Part shown: positions 37,464-47,600 of the stretch, one piece after another
Numbering within the stretch: the first letter of the stretch is position 1
Layout: the number at the start of each line of letters is the position of its first letter
From: Microbulbifer agarilyticus
Lineage (GTDB): Bacteria; Pseudomonadota; Gammaproteobacteria; Pseudomonadales; Cellvibrionaceae
Direction of reading: 5' to 3'
Assembly (NCBI RefSeq): GCF_019800665.1
Contig: NZ_JAHVKO010000005.1
Span: 310,001 to 374,000, forward strand
Length of the DNA stretch: 64,000 bases
Program-made: the position numbers and the translations under genes
Notes under the pieces: model-generated
What the model was told of the DNA's origin: nothing
Seen by the model: only the letters and a program-made list of their open reading frames with translations
The model's database searches: none

Positions 37464-38652
37464 AACCATCCATCACAAAGCGTTCGATGCGATCCAACGC
37501 ACGTGACAAGTCGGCTTCATCCGCTGCCAGGGTCAGGCGCACATGGTTCACCGCGCTCGGGCCGAATGGCTTACCCGGCAACACCGACACGCGCTCCGCA
37601 TCCAGCAACGCGCTGGCGAAGGCTTCGCCATCGTGGGCAACGGCGGAAACATCCACCATTACAAACATGCCCGCTTCCGGTGAGAAACAGCTCAGCCCCG
37701 GGATCTTGCCAATTCGCTCCACAATCAGGTCGCGGCGACGCTCATAGGCGTCGCGCATCTGCTTCACAAAGTAGGTATCAAATTCCAGTGCAAACGCGGC
37801 GGCTTCCTGAATAAATTGAGGACAACCGAAGATAGTAGCGCCGGCGTATTCGATCAGCCGCTCGACCAGTTCGCCCTGTGCCACAGCCCAACCCAGGCGC
37901 CAGCCACTCATGGCATGGGACTTGGACAAGCCGTCGATCACGACCACGTTATCAAGCTTCTCAGCGGCAGTGCGCAGAGAAGTATGGCGACGTGCAAAGG
38001 TGATCATTGAGTACATTTCATCGGAGATCAGCCACACACCGCGCTCGCGGCAATAGCTCGCCAGCTCGCGCAGCTGCTCCGGGGTCGCCATGGCACCGGT
38101 GGGGTTGACCGGCGTATTGATCATCACCGCGCGGGTATCTTCACCGATAGCCTGTTTGATGGATTCAATCTCAAAGGCGAAGCCCTTGTCCGCGGGGCAG
38201 GAAACCTTCTTCACGTCCAGCTGCAACGCGTCGGTGATCGGCACATAGCCGATATACATGGGTTCGGGGATAACGATCTGCTCACCGGGATTCAGCAGGC
38301 ACGACAGCACCGCGAAAATGGCATTGGTGCCGCCGGGGAATACCACTACATCATCCGGGCTACAGGGGTGATCACTAACCTTGCTTTCGATATCGGCAAT
38401 TGCGCGGCGCAGCACCAGCTCACCGGCAGCGGGGGAATAGTGGGTGCGACCTACACCGAGACGGGCGCGAGCGAAATCCAGAATGGGCTCGGGGGTATCA
38501 AAGTTTGGATCTCCGACACACAGGAAAATTACATCTTCACCTTTGTCTGCCAGCTGGTGAGCGCGATCGCTCACCGCCCACACGTCGGCGTCGGCGGAAT
38601 GGAGGGCCTGGCTCAATTTGCTAAAGCGCGGAGCGTACATCTTCGGGTCCAT
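37447..38652 (-). CDS. Class I/II aminotransferase, similar to arginine:pyruvate transaminase AruH
   Basis: A 401-residue fold type I PLP enzyme. K244 in LSKSHAMSGWRLGW binds PLP; other family marks are GDPNFDTPEP, TPVNPTGA, and the C-terminal substrate Arg in NHVRLTLA. From memory, its sequence resembles Pseudomonas AruH, which transaminates arginine with pyruvate, more closely than aspartate or alanine aminotransferases. Specificity remains inferred. The adjacent Lrp-type regulator on the same strand supports amino-acid catabolism. Its last codons belong to a 15-bp tandem repeat that continues past the stop. Confidence 0.88.
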   Translation of the reverse strand: MDPKMYAPRFSKLSQALHSADADVWAVSDRAHQLADKGEDVIFLCVGDPNFDTPEPILDFARARLGVGRTHYSPAAGELVLRRAIADIESKVSDHPCSPDDVVVFPGGTNAIFAVLSCLLNPGEQIVIPEPMYIGYVPITDALQLDVKKVSCPADKGFAFEIESIKQAIGEDTRAVMINTPVNPTGAMATPEQLRELASYCRERGVWLISDEMYSMITFARRHTSLRTAAEKLDNVVVIDGLSKSHAMSGWRLGWAVAQGELVERLIEYAGATIFGCPQFIQEAAAFALEFDTYFVKQMRDAYERRRDLIVERIGKIPGLSCFSPEAGMFVMVDVSAVAHDGEAFASALLDAERVSVLPGKPFGPSAVNHVRLTLAADEADLSRALDRIERFVMDGCLKAG

Positions 38653-38855
38653 GGTTTCGGTTGTTATCGATACTGCTAAGTTAACAACCGATGGGGTAAT
38701 CCATGCCGCTTCGGCCTAGCCGATTTCGCAGCAACCGGATTTTTTCGCCGCCGCTGCCGCAGATTATGCGGCAGTGTGTAAATGACTCCCTGTTCGAGGG
38801 CTGATGGTCACAAAAACCCCTCCCACGCCGCGGCCTGTGCTCGCGCCAAGCAACC

Positions 38856-41057
38856 TTAGAACCGATAGTTCAGACTCAAGCCGCCAATTGCGTCATCCGG
38901 GCGCACCAGCACATCCGCTGCGATACGCAGCTTTTCGTTGATACTGACACCCACCATGGCACCGACGCCGTTCTGGAAGATACCGGTATTCTTGCTGCGA
39001 TAGGACGGCAGTCGCGCCCAGTTGTTGAAGATAGAATTGACCCCGATACCCAGATCGGCGTAATCGTCGCCACTGGTCGTTTCCAGCCAGAACTCGCCGA
39101 ACCACTGGTGCTCCCCCACATCGTCACCGTTATAAAAGAAGCCCAGTTTCGAACGCAGGTATTCCCGGTCCTGCCCGTGCACCCACAAACCAAGGGGATC
39201 GAGACGCTGCCCCCAGGAGCCGGCGTAGGTCAAGCGGTCGGCGGTGCGCTCGCGGAATCCGTTCACGTCCACCTCGGTCCACTCAAAGGACACAAACGGG
39301 CCCAAATGGCCGCATGCCTGCAACGCGGTGTCATAACCCGCACGCAGGAATACGCTGTAACCTTCGCCGTCGGTATCACCATCGAGGCGATGCCGGAATT
39401 TATTACCGATGCGTATGGTGCGCTGCACATCGTCGTAATCAAGATTCGAGAAGGTCACACCGCCATCAAGGAAAAACAGCTCGTTATCCCAGCGGGCAAA
39501 GGCACTCAGATTGAAGTTACGCGCCTTGAAAAACAGATCGGTCGGCTCGTACTCGCTGCCCCCATAAGACATGCTGAGCCCCCACTCCAGGTGGTCGAAG
39601 CCGGCAAAGCTCATACCCAGAAAGCCATCCCAGGCGGGGTACTCGTCGTTGACCGCAGGCGCCACACCAAGCTCTGAGTGGCCGACACTCGCGCCAAAAA
39701 ATACCGTGGTCGTTGGATCGCGATAGCGCTGGGATATCAAGTGATGGTCGATATTGATGCGGTGCTGACGCATGTTTTCATAACCGAGATCCGGCAATAC
39801 ACCGAAGTGAATCGCCGCGGTCAGGGTTTGATAGTAATAATCCGCCAGTAATCGCTGTGCCGCCAACGTGGGGTGGATACCGTCATAGAAGATCAGTAAA
39901 TCCGCATTGGGATTGGTGCCGTTCACGCCGTAAACTGGGCTCGGTGTTGCACAGTTTTCGTAGCAAAACGCACTCTGGTCAATATTGGCGAAGCCAAACG
40001 CCGTCGGGTCTGCGATGGCAAGCTCGAGTATCCCTTCCATATCCAGTAACAGAATATTGCCGATCTCATTTACCTGGCGCCGCAGACGATCATTGAAAAT
40101 TTCGGTGCCGAGATTGGCATAATTGATCGCCGCCTGCCCCTGCACGTTGATCGCGGGGGTGTTACCAATGCGCGGGGTGTTGGTCATAACGATGTACTTG
40201 GCACCGAATGCCTTGAGCACACCGCCGGCGGTCGAGAGAAACGTCGCCGCGCGGGTCATGGAATCAAAATTGATGGTACCGGTGCTCACGCCATCCAGAA
40301 TATTGTTGCCACCACCATTCAGGAAATAAAGATCATTGGGTGACACCGTATTTTGCGGCAGGTAGCCCTGACCGGTAGCGAAGGGCACGCCGGTCAAGGT
40401 GATATTGTTGTTGGGGTCGTCCACCAGTGCCTGCAAGGCAGCAGGATTATTAAACGCCGACACTGCGGCCGCTACTTCCACAGGACTGAGGTAGGGGCTC
40501 TCCCCCTGCGCCGGGTTACAGATGCCATCAGCCCCGCAACGGCTCGAGTCCGGCAATATCGTGGTCAGAGTATTGTGATCGGCCACCGTGGTGTCGGGAA
40601 ATAGGACGCGAAACTGCTGCGGCCCGACAAGATCCAGCAACACATCGGCGGTCCGGTTACCGCCCACCGCCCAGTTGGGGCCGTTGGTCAACACCGAATC
40701 CACAATTTGCTGCAGCTGTTGATCGATGGTGCCCGGTGCCGGCGCACAGGGAATAACGCCACCAAATGCAGGGCCCAGGCCAAAACAGGAATTTTCCTTG
40801 GGCAGGCCGAGCAAATCGGCGAGGAAGGATACCGCGGGCTGACGGGGATAAATCCCCTGAGGGTCTTCGGAGGTAAACACGCCGGCATTGCCGTTATCGG
40901 AAAGACTGTCGCCAAATACGATCAGGGAACCGTATATCGCCTCTTCGGCCTGCCCCTCCGTTGCAACTATCCCCATACCCAGCAGCAGGGCCATCGACGT
41001 CGCCAAACTCGCCCTGCCAACGTTGCCAGCACCCAAATCCTTTGTGTCTCGCCGCAC
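38856..41057 (-). CDS. GDSL esterase autotransporter
   Basis: A 733-residue outer-membrane autotransporter, starting at GTG with AAGGAG upstream. A signal peptide ends near EGQAEE. The passenger (about 40-440) is an SGNH hydrolase with the nucleophile S51 in FGDSLSDNG, block III GGGNN, and the catalytic Asp and His in YDGIHPT. The C-terminal 270 residues form the beta-barrel translocator, ending in the characteristic YRF. It resembles EstA of Pseudomonas, a surface esterase affecting rhamnolipid production and motility. It is alone in its transcription unit. Substrates are unknown. Confidence 0.95.
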   Translation of the reverse strand: MRRDTKDLGAGNVGRASLATSMALLLGMGIVATEGQAEEAIYGSLIVFGDSLSDNGNAGVFTSEDPQGIYPRQPAVSFLADLLGLPKENSCFGLGPAFGGVIPCAPAPGTIDQQLQQIVDSVLTNGPNWAVGGNRTADVLLDLVGPQQFRVLFPDTTVADHNTLTTILPDSSRCGADGICNPAQGESPYLSPVEVAAAVSAFNNPAALQALVDDPNNNITLTGVPFATGQGYLPQNTVSPNDLYFLNGGGNNILDGVSTGTINFDSMTRAATFLSTAGGVLKAFGAKYIVMTNTPRIGNTPAINVQGQAAINYANLGTEIFNDRLRRQVNEIGNILLLDMEGILELAIADPTAFGFANIDQSAFCYENCATPSPVYGVNGTNPNADLLIFYDGIHPTLAAQRLLADYYYQTLTAAIHFGVLPDLGYENMRQHRINIDHHLISQRYRDPTTTVFFGASVGHSELGVAPAVNDEYPAWDGFLGMSFAGFDHLEWGLSMSYGGSEYEPTDLFFKARNFNLSAFARWDNELFFLDGGVTFSNLDYDDVQRTIRIGNKFRHRLDGDTDGEGYSVFLRAGYDTALQACGHLGPFVSFEWTEVDVNGFRERTADRLTYAGSWGQRLDPLGLWVHGQDREYLRSKLGFFYNGDDVGEHQWFGEFWLETTSGDDYADLGIGVNSIFNNWARLPSYRSKNTGIFQNGVGAMVGVSINEKLRIAADVLVRPDDAIGGLSLNYRF

Positions 41058-41133
41058 TGGGTTCTCCTTACCTCCGCGAAATTTCGTGGCAAGTATAGGT
41101 TAATCGCGAGAAAGGAATTTCTAGTCGAGGTGA

Positions 41134-41649
41134 TCAGCCGACACGGTTTTCCACAGCATCCATCTGATTGACCAGCGGTGCCAGCACCCCACTAATCAGC
41201 GCCGCCAGCAGACTCCACACCAGGGCAATACTCAACAGGCACTGCCACACCGGCCGCCCCCAGCCCGCCGGGCCAAAGTAGACACTGTTCAGGTAAAACA
41301 CCGGCGCAATAAGCAGGCCCGCAAGCGCCGCATGCAACGGTTTATGGATAAGCCAGGCAAGGGAATAGCGAACGGTGGTCGCCAGCATCGTCCAGATACA
41401 GATCACCCAGGCTGGTGGCAGAGTGGATTGATATTCCTGTACGCCATACAACATAAACGCCCACTCGACGCCAAAGCCACAGAAAATAAAACCGAGAATC
41501 AGAAAAATATCACGAATATCGCGCCACATAAAAAAGTGCAGCATAAGCACCACAAACAGCGCGATTAATGCCATGGCATTGCCGCCGAGTAAGGCCACCC
41601 ACCACCCGGCAACAAACAGCGCAAAGTTGGCCATTTTTTTATAGTGCAT
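41134..41649 (-). CDS. DUF2878-family membrane protein
   Basis: A 171-residue hydrophobic protein with about six membrane segments, ending in a short polar tail. It resembles the DUF2878 family, which in Vibrio, Shewanella and relatives lies close to photolyase genes in a light/lipid-modification cluster (with cfa and DUF1365). Here it is 92 bases downstream of the photolyase gene on the same strand, consistent with that association. The function is unknown. Confidence 0.78.
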   Translation of the reverse strand: MHYKKMANFALFVAGWWVALLGGNAMALIALFVVLMLHFFMWRDIRDIFLILGFIFCGFGVEWAFMLYGVQEYQSTLPPAWVICIWTMLATTVRYSLAWLIHKPLHAALAGLLIAPVFYLNSVYFGPAGWGRPVWQCLLSIALVWSLLAALISGVLAPLVNQMDAVENRVG

Positions 41650-41741
41650 TTAGCAACACATCCGTCAGAAGATTCTGTATCGCGAGCGCAATCTCTCCGG
41701 CGACAACTGCGCAGAAATATAGGGAATAAAACAGAGGTTTG

Positions 41742-43223
41742 CTATTTCTTCAAGTTGGCGAAAGCCTCAATCGCGATTTTTCGCGATTCAGTCACATCAC
41801 AAATGGGCGGTGGATAGTTGTGGTCGGAAAAAAGATCCTGCGGCGGGCAATGAATATCCCGGTCAGACACCTCCGCCAGTTCGGGAATATACGCGCGAAT
41901 AAACGCACCCTCGGGATCAAAGCGTTTCGATTGACTGTAGGGGTTAAACACACGGAAGTAAGGCGCTGCATCGGTGCCGGTAGACGCCGCCCACTGCCAG
42001 CCGCCATTATTGGCAGCAAAATCCGCATCGACCAATTGCTGCATAAAATACCGCTCACCTTTGCGCCAGTCTGTGAGCAAATTTTTGGTCAAGAACGAGG
42101 CGACGACCATACGCAGCCGATTGTGCATCCAGCCCGTCTGGTTCAGCTGGCGCATCGCCGCATCTACAATCGGCACACCGGTTTGCCCTGCACACCAGCG
42201 CTCGAAATCCTCGGCGCGGTCGGACCAGGCTACCGCTTCGGTCTCGGGCTTAAACGGTTTGTTGCGGCATACCCGGGGGAAATTTACCACCAGGTGCTGA
42301 TAGAACTCACGCCACAGTATTTCGCTGAGCCAGACAGTAGCACCCTTGCTGGGTCCATCCCAGCGGCCATCATTGTGCGTCACCGCCAACTGCACACACT
42401 GGCGCACAGAAACAGCGCCACAATTTAAATAGGGTGACAGCCGCGAGGTGTTTTCGCGCGCGGGGAAATCCCGCCACTCTTCATAATCGTCAATTACATC
42501 GGCAAATTTTTTCAGCGTGCGCACGCCGGCCACCTCTCCCGCCGGCCAATCCAGCACCCGCCCTTCACCACCGGCAGCCACCCCATAGCCAGTCAGCGTA
42601 TCGGGAATGCTGCGCACCAGGTTGTGTTCGCCATCGAGTGCAATCCAATCCGGCCACTGCGACAGGTGATCTGCAGGCTGTGCGCGCGGTGAGGGCAAGC
42701 TGCCAAAAGCTTCGCCACTATTGCTGTGGGCGGAAATAAACGCACGCTTGAATGGGGTGAATACTTTGAAGCCGTCGCCACTGCCCGTGGTGAGGCTACC
42801 CGGCGGAATCAAGGTGCGGTCGGTGAAGTACTCAACCGTAACGCCCAGTTTGCCCAGCGCGCTTTTTACCGAGTGGTCGCGCGCCGATTCGTTTACCGGG
42901 TATTCCGCATTGGCAAACAACGCATCTATTTGCAACTTCTGCGCAATTTGCGCCAGCGCGACATGGACGTCACCAAACGTCGGCACCTCAAGAAAATACA
43001 GCGGAATGTTCTTTTTCTGCAGCGCCGCCTGCAACTGGCGCAAAGAGCGCAGCCGCATGGCAACTACATTGTCGCCGTCCCCATGGCTGGCCCAGGTGTT
43101 TGGACAGGCGATAAATACCGCGGCGAGCGCATCACAGCTTTTCCCGGCGCGGTACAGGGCAGTGTTATCCGCCATGCGCAAATCGTTGCGCAACCACATC
43201 AGGCCTCTTTGGATGTTTTTCAC
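41742..43223 (-). CDS. phrB: Deoxyribodipyrimidine photolyase (CPD class I)
   Basis: A flavoprotein of about 493 residues that repairs cyclobutane pyrimidine dimers using light. It has an N-terminal photolyase alpha/beta domain (MWLRNDLRMADNTAL) and a C-terminal FAD domain with WLSEILWREFYQHL, WMHNRLRMVVASFL and GWQWAASTGTDA. The start is uncertain: GTG giving VKNIQRGLMW was chosen because it keeps the first beta strand. Alternatives are a GTG nine codons earlier, overlapping the upstream gene, or the ATG at MWLRND with AGAGG. The DUF523/DUF1722 gene directly upstream is a classical photolyase neighbour (ybgA-phr in E. coli). Confidence 0.95.
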   Translation of the reverse strand: MKNIQRGLMWLRNDLRMADNTALYRAGKSCDALAAVFIACPNTWASHGDGDNVVAMRLRSLRQLQAALQKKNIPLYFLEVPTFGDVHVALAQIAQKLQIDALFANAEYPVNESARDHSVKSALGKLGVTVEYFTDRTLIPPGSLTTGSGDGFKVFTPFKRAFISAHSNSGEAFGSLPSPRAQPADHLSQWPDWIALDGEHNLVRSIPDTLTGYGVAAGGEGRVLDWPAGEVAGVRTLKKFADVIDDYEEWRDFPARENTSRLSPYLNCGAVSVRQCVQLAVTHNDGRWDGPSKGATVWLSEILWREFYQHLVVNFPRVCRNKPFKPETEAVAWSDRAEDFERWCAGQTGVPIVDAAMRQLNQTGWMHNRLRMVVASFLTKNLLTDWRKGERYFMQQLVDADFAANNGGWQWAASTGTDAAPYFRVFNPYSQSKRFDPEGAFIRAYIPELAEVSDRDIHCPPQDLFSDHNYPPPICDVTESRKIAIEAFANLKK

Positions 43224-43236
43224 AGGTATGCCTGGG

Positions 43237-44283
43237 CTAGCTGAAATCACACAGACCGAGCTCTGCGGGCTCTGCCGCCAGTAGCACCTGGCTGTGGATA
43301 AAACTGTGCGGGCTGCGCGGGAGGTAATGACGGAGCATGGTCAGCACTGCGGAAAGCGGCTTGTGCCCCACCCTGTAGTCTTCGATCAAATCTTTGAGCT
43401 CGGCCTTTTCACGCTTATCCAAGAATTCGCTCAGGTGGCCGGCACTGTGCATCAGCGCGTTGGTCTTGTCTTTACGGGAGGCCGGCCGCGACAGAATATC
43501 CATAATGCGCCCGCGCACCTCGAAGGCGAGCTCCGCCTCACTCATGGACTTAGCGTCGGCAAGCACCTTGCCCAGGGCACGGGTTTTATCCTGATGATGC
43601 GCCATCAATAGATATTTGTATGCGGTGTAAAACTCGATAACCCGCGCAAGGAAGGACAGCGGTCTGCCGGAGATACCGGGACGCTTATCGGCGCTGTTGT
43701 AATCTTCCTGCGCGACCGCATCGCCGGTGTGATCACTCTCCACGTAACGAAACCAGGCGTCATAGGCGAACACCCGGGTGAGGAAATTTTCACGCAGCTC
43801 GTTGTTGTTCAGGCGACCGACTTCTTCCATTGGTAAATGGGGGAACTGCTGCTGCAGGCGCCGGGCAAAAACCCCAACCCCCTCGCTGTCGATGCCGTGA
43901 CCATTGGCAAGGTAGCGGCGCACACCGCGCAAGCCGCAACTGGGGGAATTCTGCATAAAAATGTAACCGCGCACCTTTTGCAGCTCCGGCACCACCGAAT
44001 CGGCGTAATCCCGCAGCGGCGCGGTCACATCCACGCTGGCATCGTCGACACCAATCACCCGTACCGCGTCCACCGGTGCGCCATCCTTTTCTACCAGTAA
44101 ATGAATGGGTTTGCGCGGCACCCCCATGCCAATGGCCACCTCCGGGCACAGCGGCACATAGTCAAAACACTGACCGAGCAACTCGGTGCATACCTTGCTG
44201 TGCTTGTGGCCACCGTTAAACCGCACCGCATCACCCATCGCACACTGGCTGATGCCCACCGGGATTTTTCGCGAGAAATTCAT
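43237..44283 (-). CDS. DUF523/DUF1722 fusion protein (TudS/YbgA-like)
   Basis: 348 residues in two domains. Residues 1-160 are DUF523, with C14 in GISQCAMG, the Cys of PLCPEVAIG and the Cys of NSPSCG. These three cysteines bind a [4Fe-4S] cluster in TudS, a thiouracil desulfidase of this family. Residues about 195-315 are DUF1722 (YbgA), with FYTAYKYLLMAHH. E. coli ybgA, a DUF1722-containing gene, sits next to phr; here it also lies immediately before a photolyase gene. Desulfuration of thiolated pyrimidines is a plausible role, not demonstrated. Confidence 0.9.
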   Translation of the reverse strand: MNFSRKIPVGISQCAMGDAVRFNGGHKHSKVCTELLGQCFDYVPLCPEVAIGMGVPRKPIHLLVEKDGAPVDAVRVIGVDDASVDVTAPLRDYADSVVPELQKVRGYIFMQNSPSCGLRGVRRYLANGHGIDSEGVGVFARRLQQQFPHLPMEEVGRLNNNELRENFLTRVFAYDAWFRYVESDHTGDAVAQEDYNSADKRPGISGRPLSFLARVIEFYTAYKYLLMAHHQDKTRALGKVLADAKSMSEAELAFEVRGRIMDILSRPASRKDKTNALMHSAGHLSEFLDKREKAELKDLIEDYRVGHKPLSAVLTMLRHYLPRSPHSFIHSQVLLAAEPAELGLCDFS

Positions 44284-44619
44284 TCTTGGCTGTGCCTCCC
44301 ATACTGCGGGCGCATGCGCACCCCGACGCCATGTAGAGCTATACGACCGGCTACTCTGTTCAGATTAAGGTACACACCGCTGGGCACGGCCGCAAAGGAT
44401 TCCCGTCTTACTGACCGATAATTCATCCGTCACTCAGCCCGCCGCGCAATTTCTTCACAGATTTCGCGTATTTTCGACGATTTTGCGCAAAACGATCCGG
44501 CCTACCCCGGCAAACCGCCGGTAATTGTTGCGCAGGCCGCCACCGTCGCTAAAATGCCAGTCCTTCATTAGTTGTACTGTGTGTACAGACACTCGTCTTA
44601 CCTGACCCCGGGGCCCGGA
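44284..44619. other. 336-base divergent region between the DUF523 gene and ydiJ-like gene
   Basis: No gene. It holds a 12-bp palindrome, TTTTGCGCAAAA (44481-44492), and an inverted repeat TGTAC-TGTGT-GTACA (44573-44587) about 30 bases ahead of the dehydrogenase start. Either could be an operator; neither matches a site I can name with confidence. Confidence 0.5.
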
Positions 44620-47600
44620 ATGATTCCAGCACTGCGCGAAATTAACGAAGTACAGGCGCTTTACCTGCAATTTCTCGAGACGCTCAAGCGGCGTGGTTTT
44701 CATGGCGACGCCAGCCCCAGCTACGCCAGCCGCACAGTGCTTTCCACCGACAACTCCATTTACCAGGTCCTGCCCCAGGCGGTGGTGTACCCGCGGGACA
44801 TTCACGACCTGCAGCTGCTGATGGAACTGGCCGAGTGCGAGGAATTCCACAAGGTGGTGCTGTCCCCGCGCGGCGGCGGCACTGGCACCAACGGCCAGTC
44901 ACTGACCGACGGCATCGTGGTAGATATCTCCCGGCATATGAACCGGATCCTCGAGATCAACGTCGAGGAAGCCTGGGTACGGGTGCAGACCGGTGTGGTC
45001 AAAGACCAGCTTAATGCCGCCCTCAAGCCCCACGGGCTGTTCTTCGCCCCGGAGCTGTCTACCAGTAACCGCGCCACCATCGGTGGCATGATCAATACCG
45101 ACGCTTCCGGTCAGGGCTCGTGCCTGTATGGCAAGACCCGCGATCATGTGCTGGAACTGAAAACCGTACTGATGGGCGGCGAGCTGTGGCACTCCCATGC
45201 CATCGACGACGAGGTCCTCGACGAAATTACCGCGCAGGAAAGCCGCGCCGCCGGTGTTCACTCGCTGGTGGACGGTATCGAGCGCGACAAGCGCGACCTG
45301 ATCGCGGCCAAGTTCCCCAAGCTCAACCGCTGCCTCACTGGCTACGACCTGGCGCATATCCGCGACCGAGAGAAAGACGGCCGCTTCAACCTGAACAACA
45401 TCCTGTGCGGATCCGAAGGCACCCTCGGCTTTATTGCCGAGGCCAAGCTGAACCTGCTCAAGATCCCCAAGTGCGCCGCACTGGTAAACGTCAATTACGA
45501 CCACTTCCAGGACGCGCTCAAAGACGCCACCGACCTGATGAAGGCCGGTCCCACCTCCATTGAGACCGTGGACAGCAAGGTGCTGCAGCTGGCGATGGAC
45601 GACATCGTGTGGGAGAGCGTGAGCGAATTTTTCCCCCAGGATGAGCGGCCGGTAAAAGGCGTCAACCTGGTGGAGTACACCGCCGATTCTGAAGAAGAAC
45701 TGGATGCGGCACTGGCCAGATTCACCGCCCATGTCGACAGCGCAATCGGCCAGCCGGGCAAGAGCTTCGGCTACACCATTGCCCGCGGTCACGCTCAGGT
45801 GAACAAGATCTGGGGCATGCGCAAACGCGCGGTGGGCCTGCTGGGCAATGCCAAGGGCGAACAGCGCCCGATTGCGTTTGTGGAAGACTGCGCGGTGCCA
45901 CCGGAGAACCTCGCGGACTTTATCGCCGAGTTCCGCGCGGCACTGGACGATGCCGGTTTTGCCTACGGCATGTTCGGGCATGTGGATGCCGGGGTACTGC
46001 ACGTGCGCCCGGCCATCGATATGAAGGATCCGGAACAGGCCAAACAGGTACGCATCATCACGGAAAAAGTGGTGGACCTGGCCAAGAAATACAATGGCCT
46101 ACTGTGGGGCGAACACGGCAAGGGCGTGCGCTCGGAGTTTGCCCCGGAATTTTTCGGCGAGCTGTACCCGGAACTGCAAAAGGTGAAGGCGGCATTCGAC
46201 CCACGCAACCAGCTCAACCCCGGGAAAATCGCCACCCCCAATGCCGCCTCCGGCCTGCTCAAAATTGATGAGGTCTCCACCCGCGGCGAGAACGACCGGC
46301 AGATCCCGGTACAGGTTTGGGAAGGGTATTCCGAAGGTGTTTACTGCAACGGCAACGGCGCCTGCTTTAACTGGAACCCGGACGATGCCATGTGCCCATC
46401 CTACAAGGGCACTCGCAACCGTATCCATTCCCCCAAAGGCCGTTCATCACTGATCCGCGAATGGCTGCGCCTGCTGTCCGCGCAATCCATCGACCCGGAA
46501 GCCGAAGCGCGCAAAAGCCGAGAAAAGTCTTTCCTGCTGGGCCTGCCCGGGCGCTTCAAGAACAGTTTGGCCAAGGCCCGCGGTGAATACGACTTCAGCC
46601 ACGAGGTCAACGAATCCATGCAGGCGTGCCTGGCGTGTAAGTCCTGCGCTGGCCAGTGCCCGATCAAGGTGGACGTACCCACCTTCCGCGCCAAATTCCT
46701 GGAACTGTATTACGGCCGTTACTTGCGCCCGCTGAAGGATTACTTCGTCGGCGGACTCGAATTTATGATGCCGCACCTGGCGCGCGTGCCGCAGGTGTAC
46801 AACTGGCCACTGAAACTGAAGCCGGTGCGCTGGGTGATGGAGCGGGGACTGGGACTGGTGGATTCCCCCTCCATCTCCGCTACCCGCCTGGACAAGGCGA
46901 TGCGCGAGCTGGGTGTGCCCTACGCCAGCCGCGCCAGCCTGAGAGCCATGGGCCCCGCCCAGCGCGCCAAGGCCGTGGTGATCGTACAGGACGCCTTCAC
47001 CAGCTATTTCGACGCGGACGTGGTTGCCGACACCCTGCGCCTGCTCAAGCTGTTGGACTTCAACCCACTGGTGGCGCCGTTTCGCGCCAACGGTAAGCCG
47101 CTGCATGTGCACGGCTTCCTCCGCCAGTTCGCCAATACCGCGGCCAGCAACAGCGCCATGCTCAACAGCCTGGCGGAAAGCGGCGTGCCGTTGGTGGGCA
47201 TAGACCCGTCCATGACCATGACCTACCGCGCGGAGTACCAGAAACTGCTGGGCGACAAAGCGCCTCAGGTACAGCTGCTGCAGGAGTGGCTGTCGGAGCA
47301 CACCGAGCACCTGGCCACCAACAAGAACCGCCTGCAATCCGGCAGCTTTACCCTGCTGCCGCACTGTACCGAGCAGTCCAACGCCGCCGGCTCCAGCCGC
47401 CAGTGGCAGCAGGTTTTCAGCGCTCTGGGCATGCAGCTCAACACCCAGGCGGCGGGCTGCTGTGGCATGGCCGGCACCTATGGTCACGAGATGGCGAATC
47501 GCGAGACCTCGCGCACCATATTCCAGCAGTCCTGGGCCCCCAAGCTGAGCGGCGATACCAGCGCCATCCTCGCCACCGGTTACTCCTGCCGCTGCCAGAG

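Noticed and set aside
38754-38774. CTGCCGCA-GATTA-TGCGGCAG hairpin between the autotransporter and aminotransferase genes
   Set aside because: A perfect 8-bp stem but no T run on either strand and no other support; too little to assign a role.
44573-44588. Possible LexA box in TGTACTGTGTGTACAG
   Set aside because: CTGT and ACAG are separated by 4 bases instead of the 8 required by the gammaproteobacterial LexA site.
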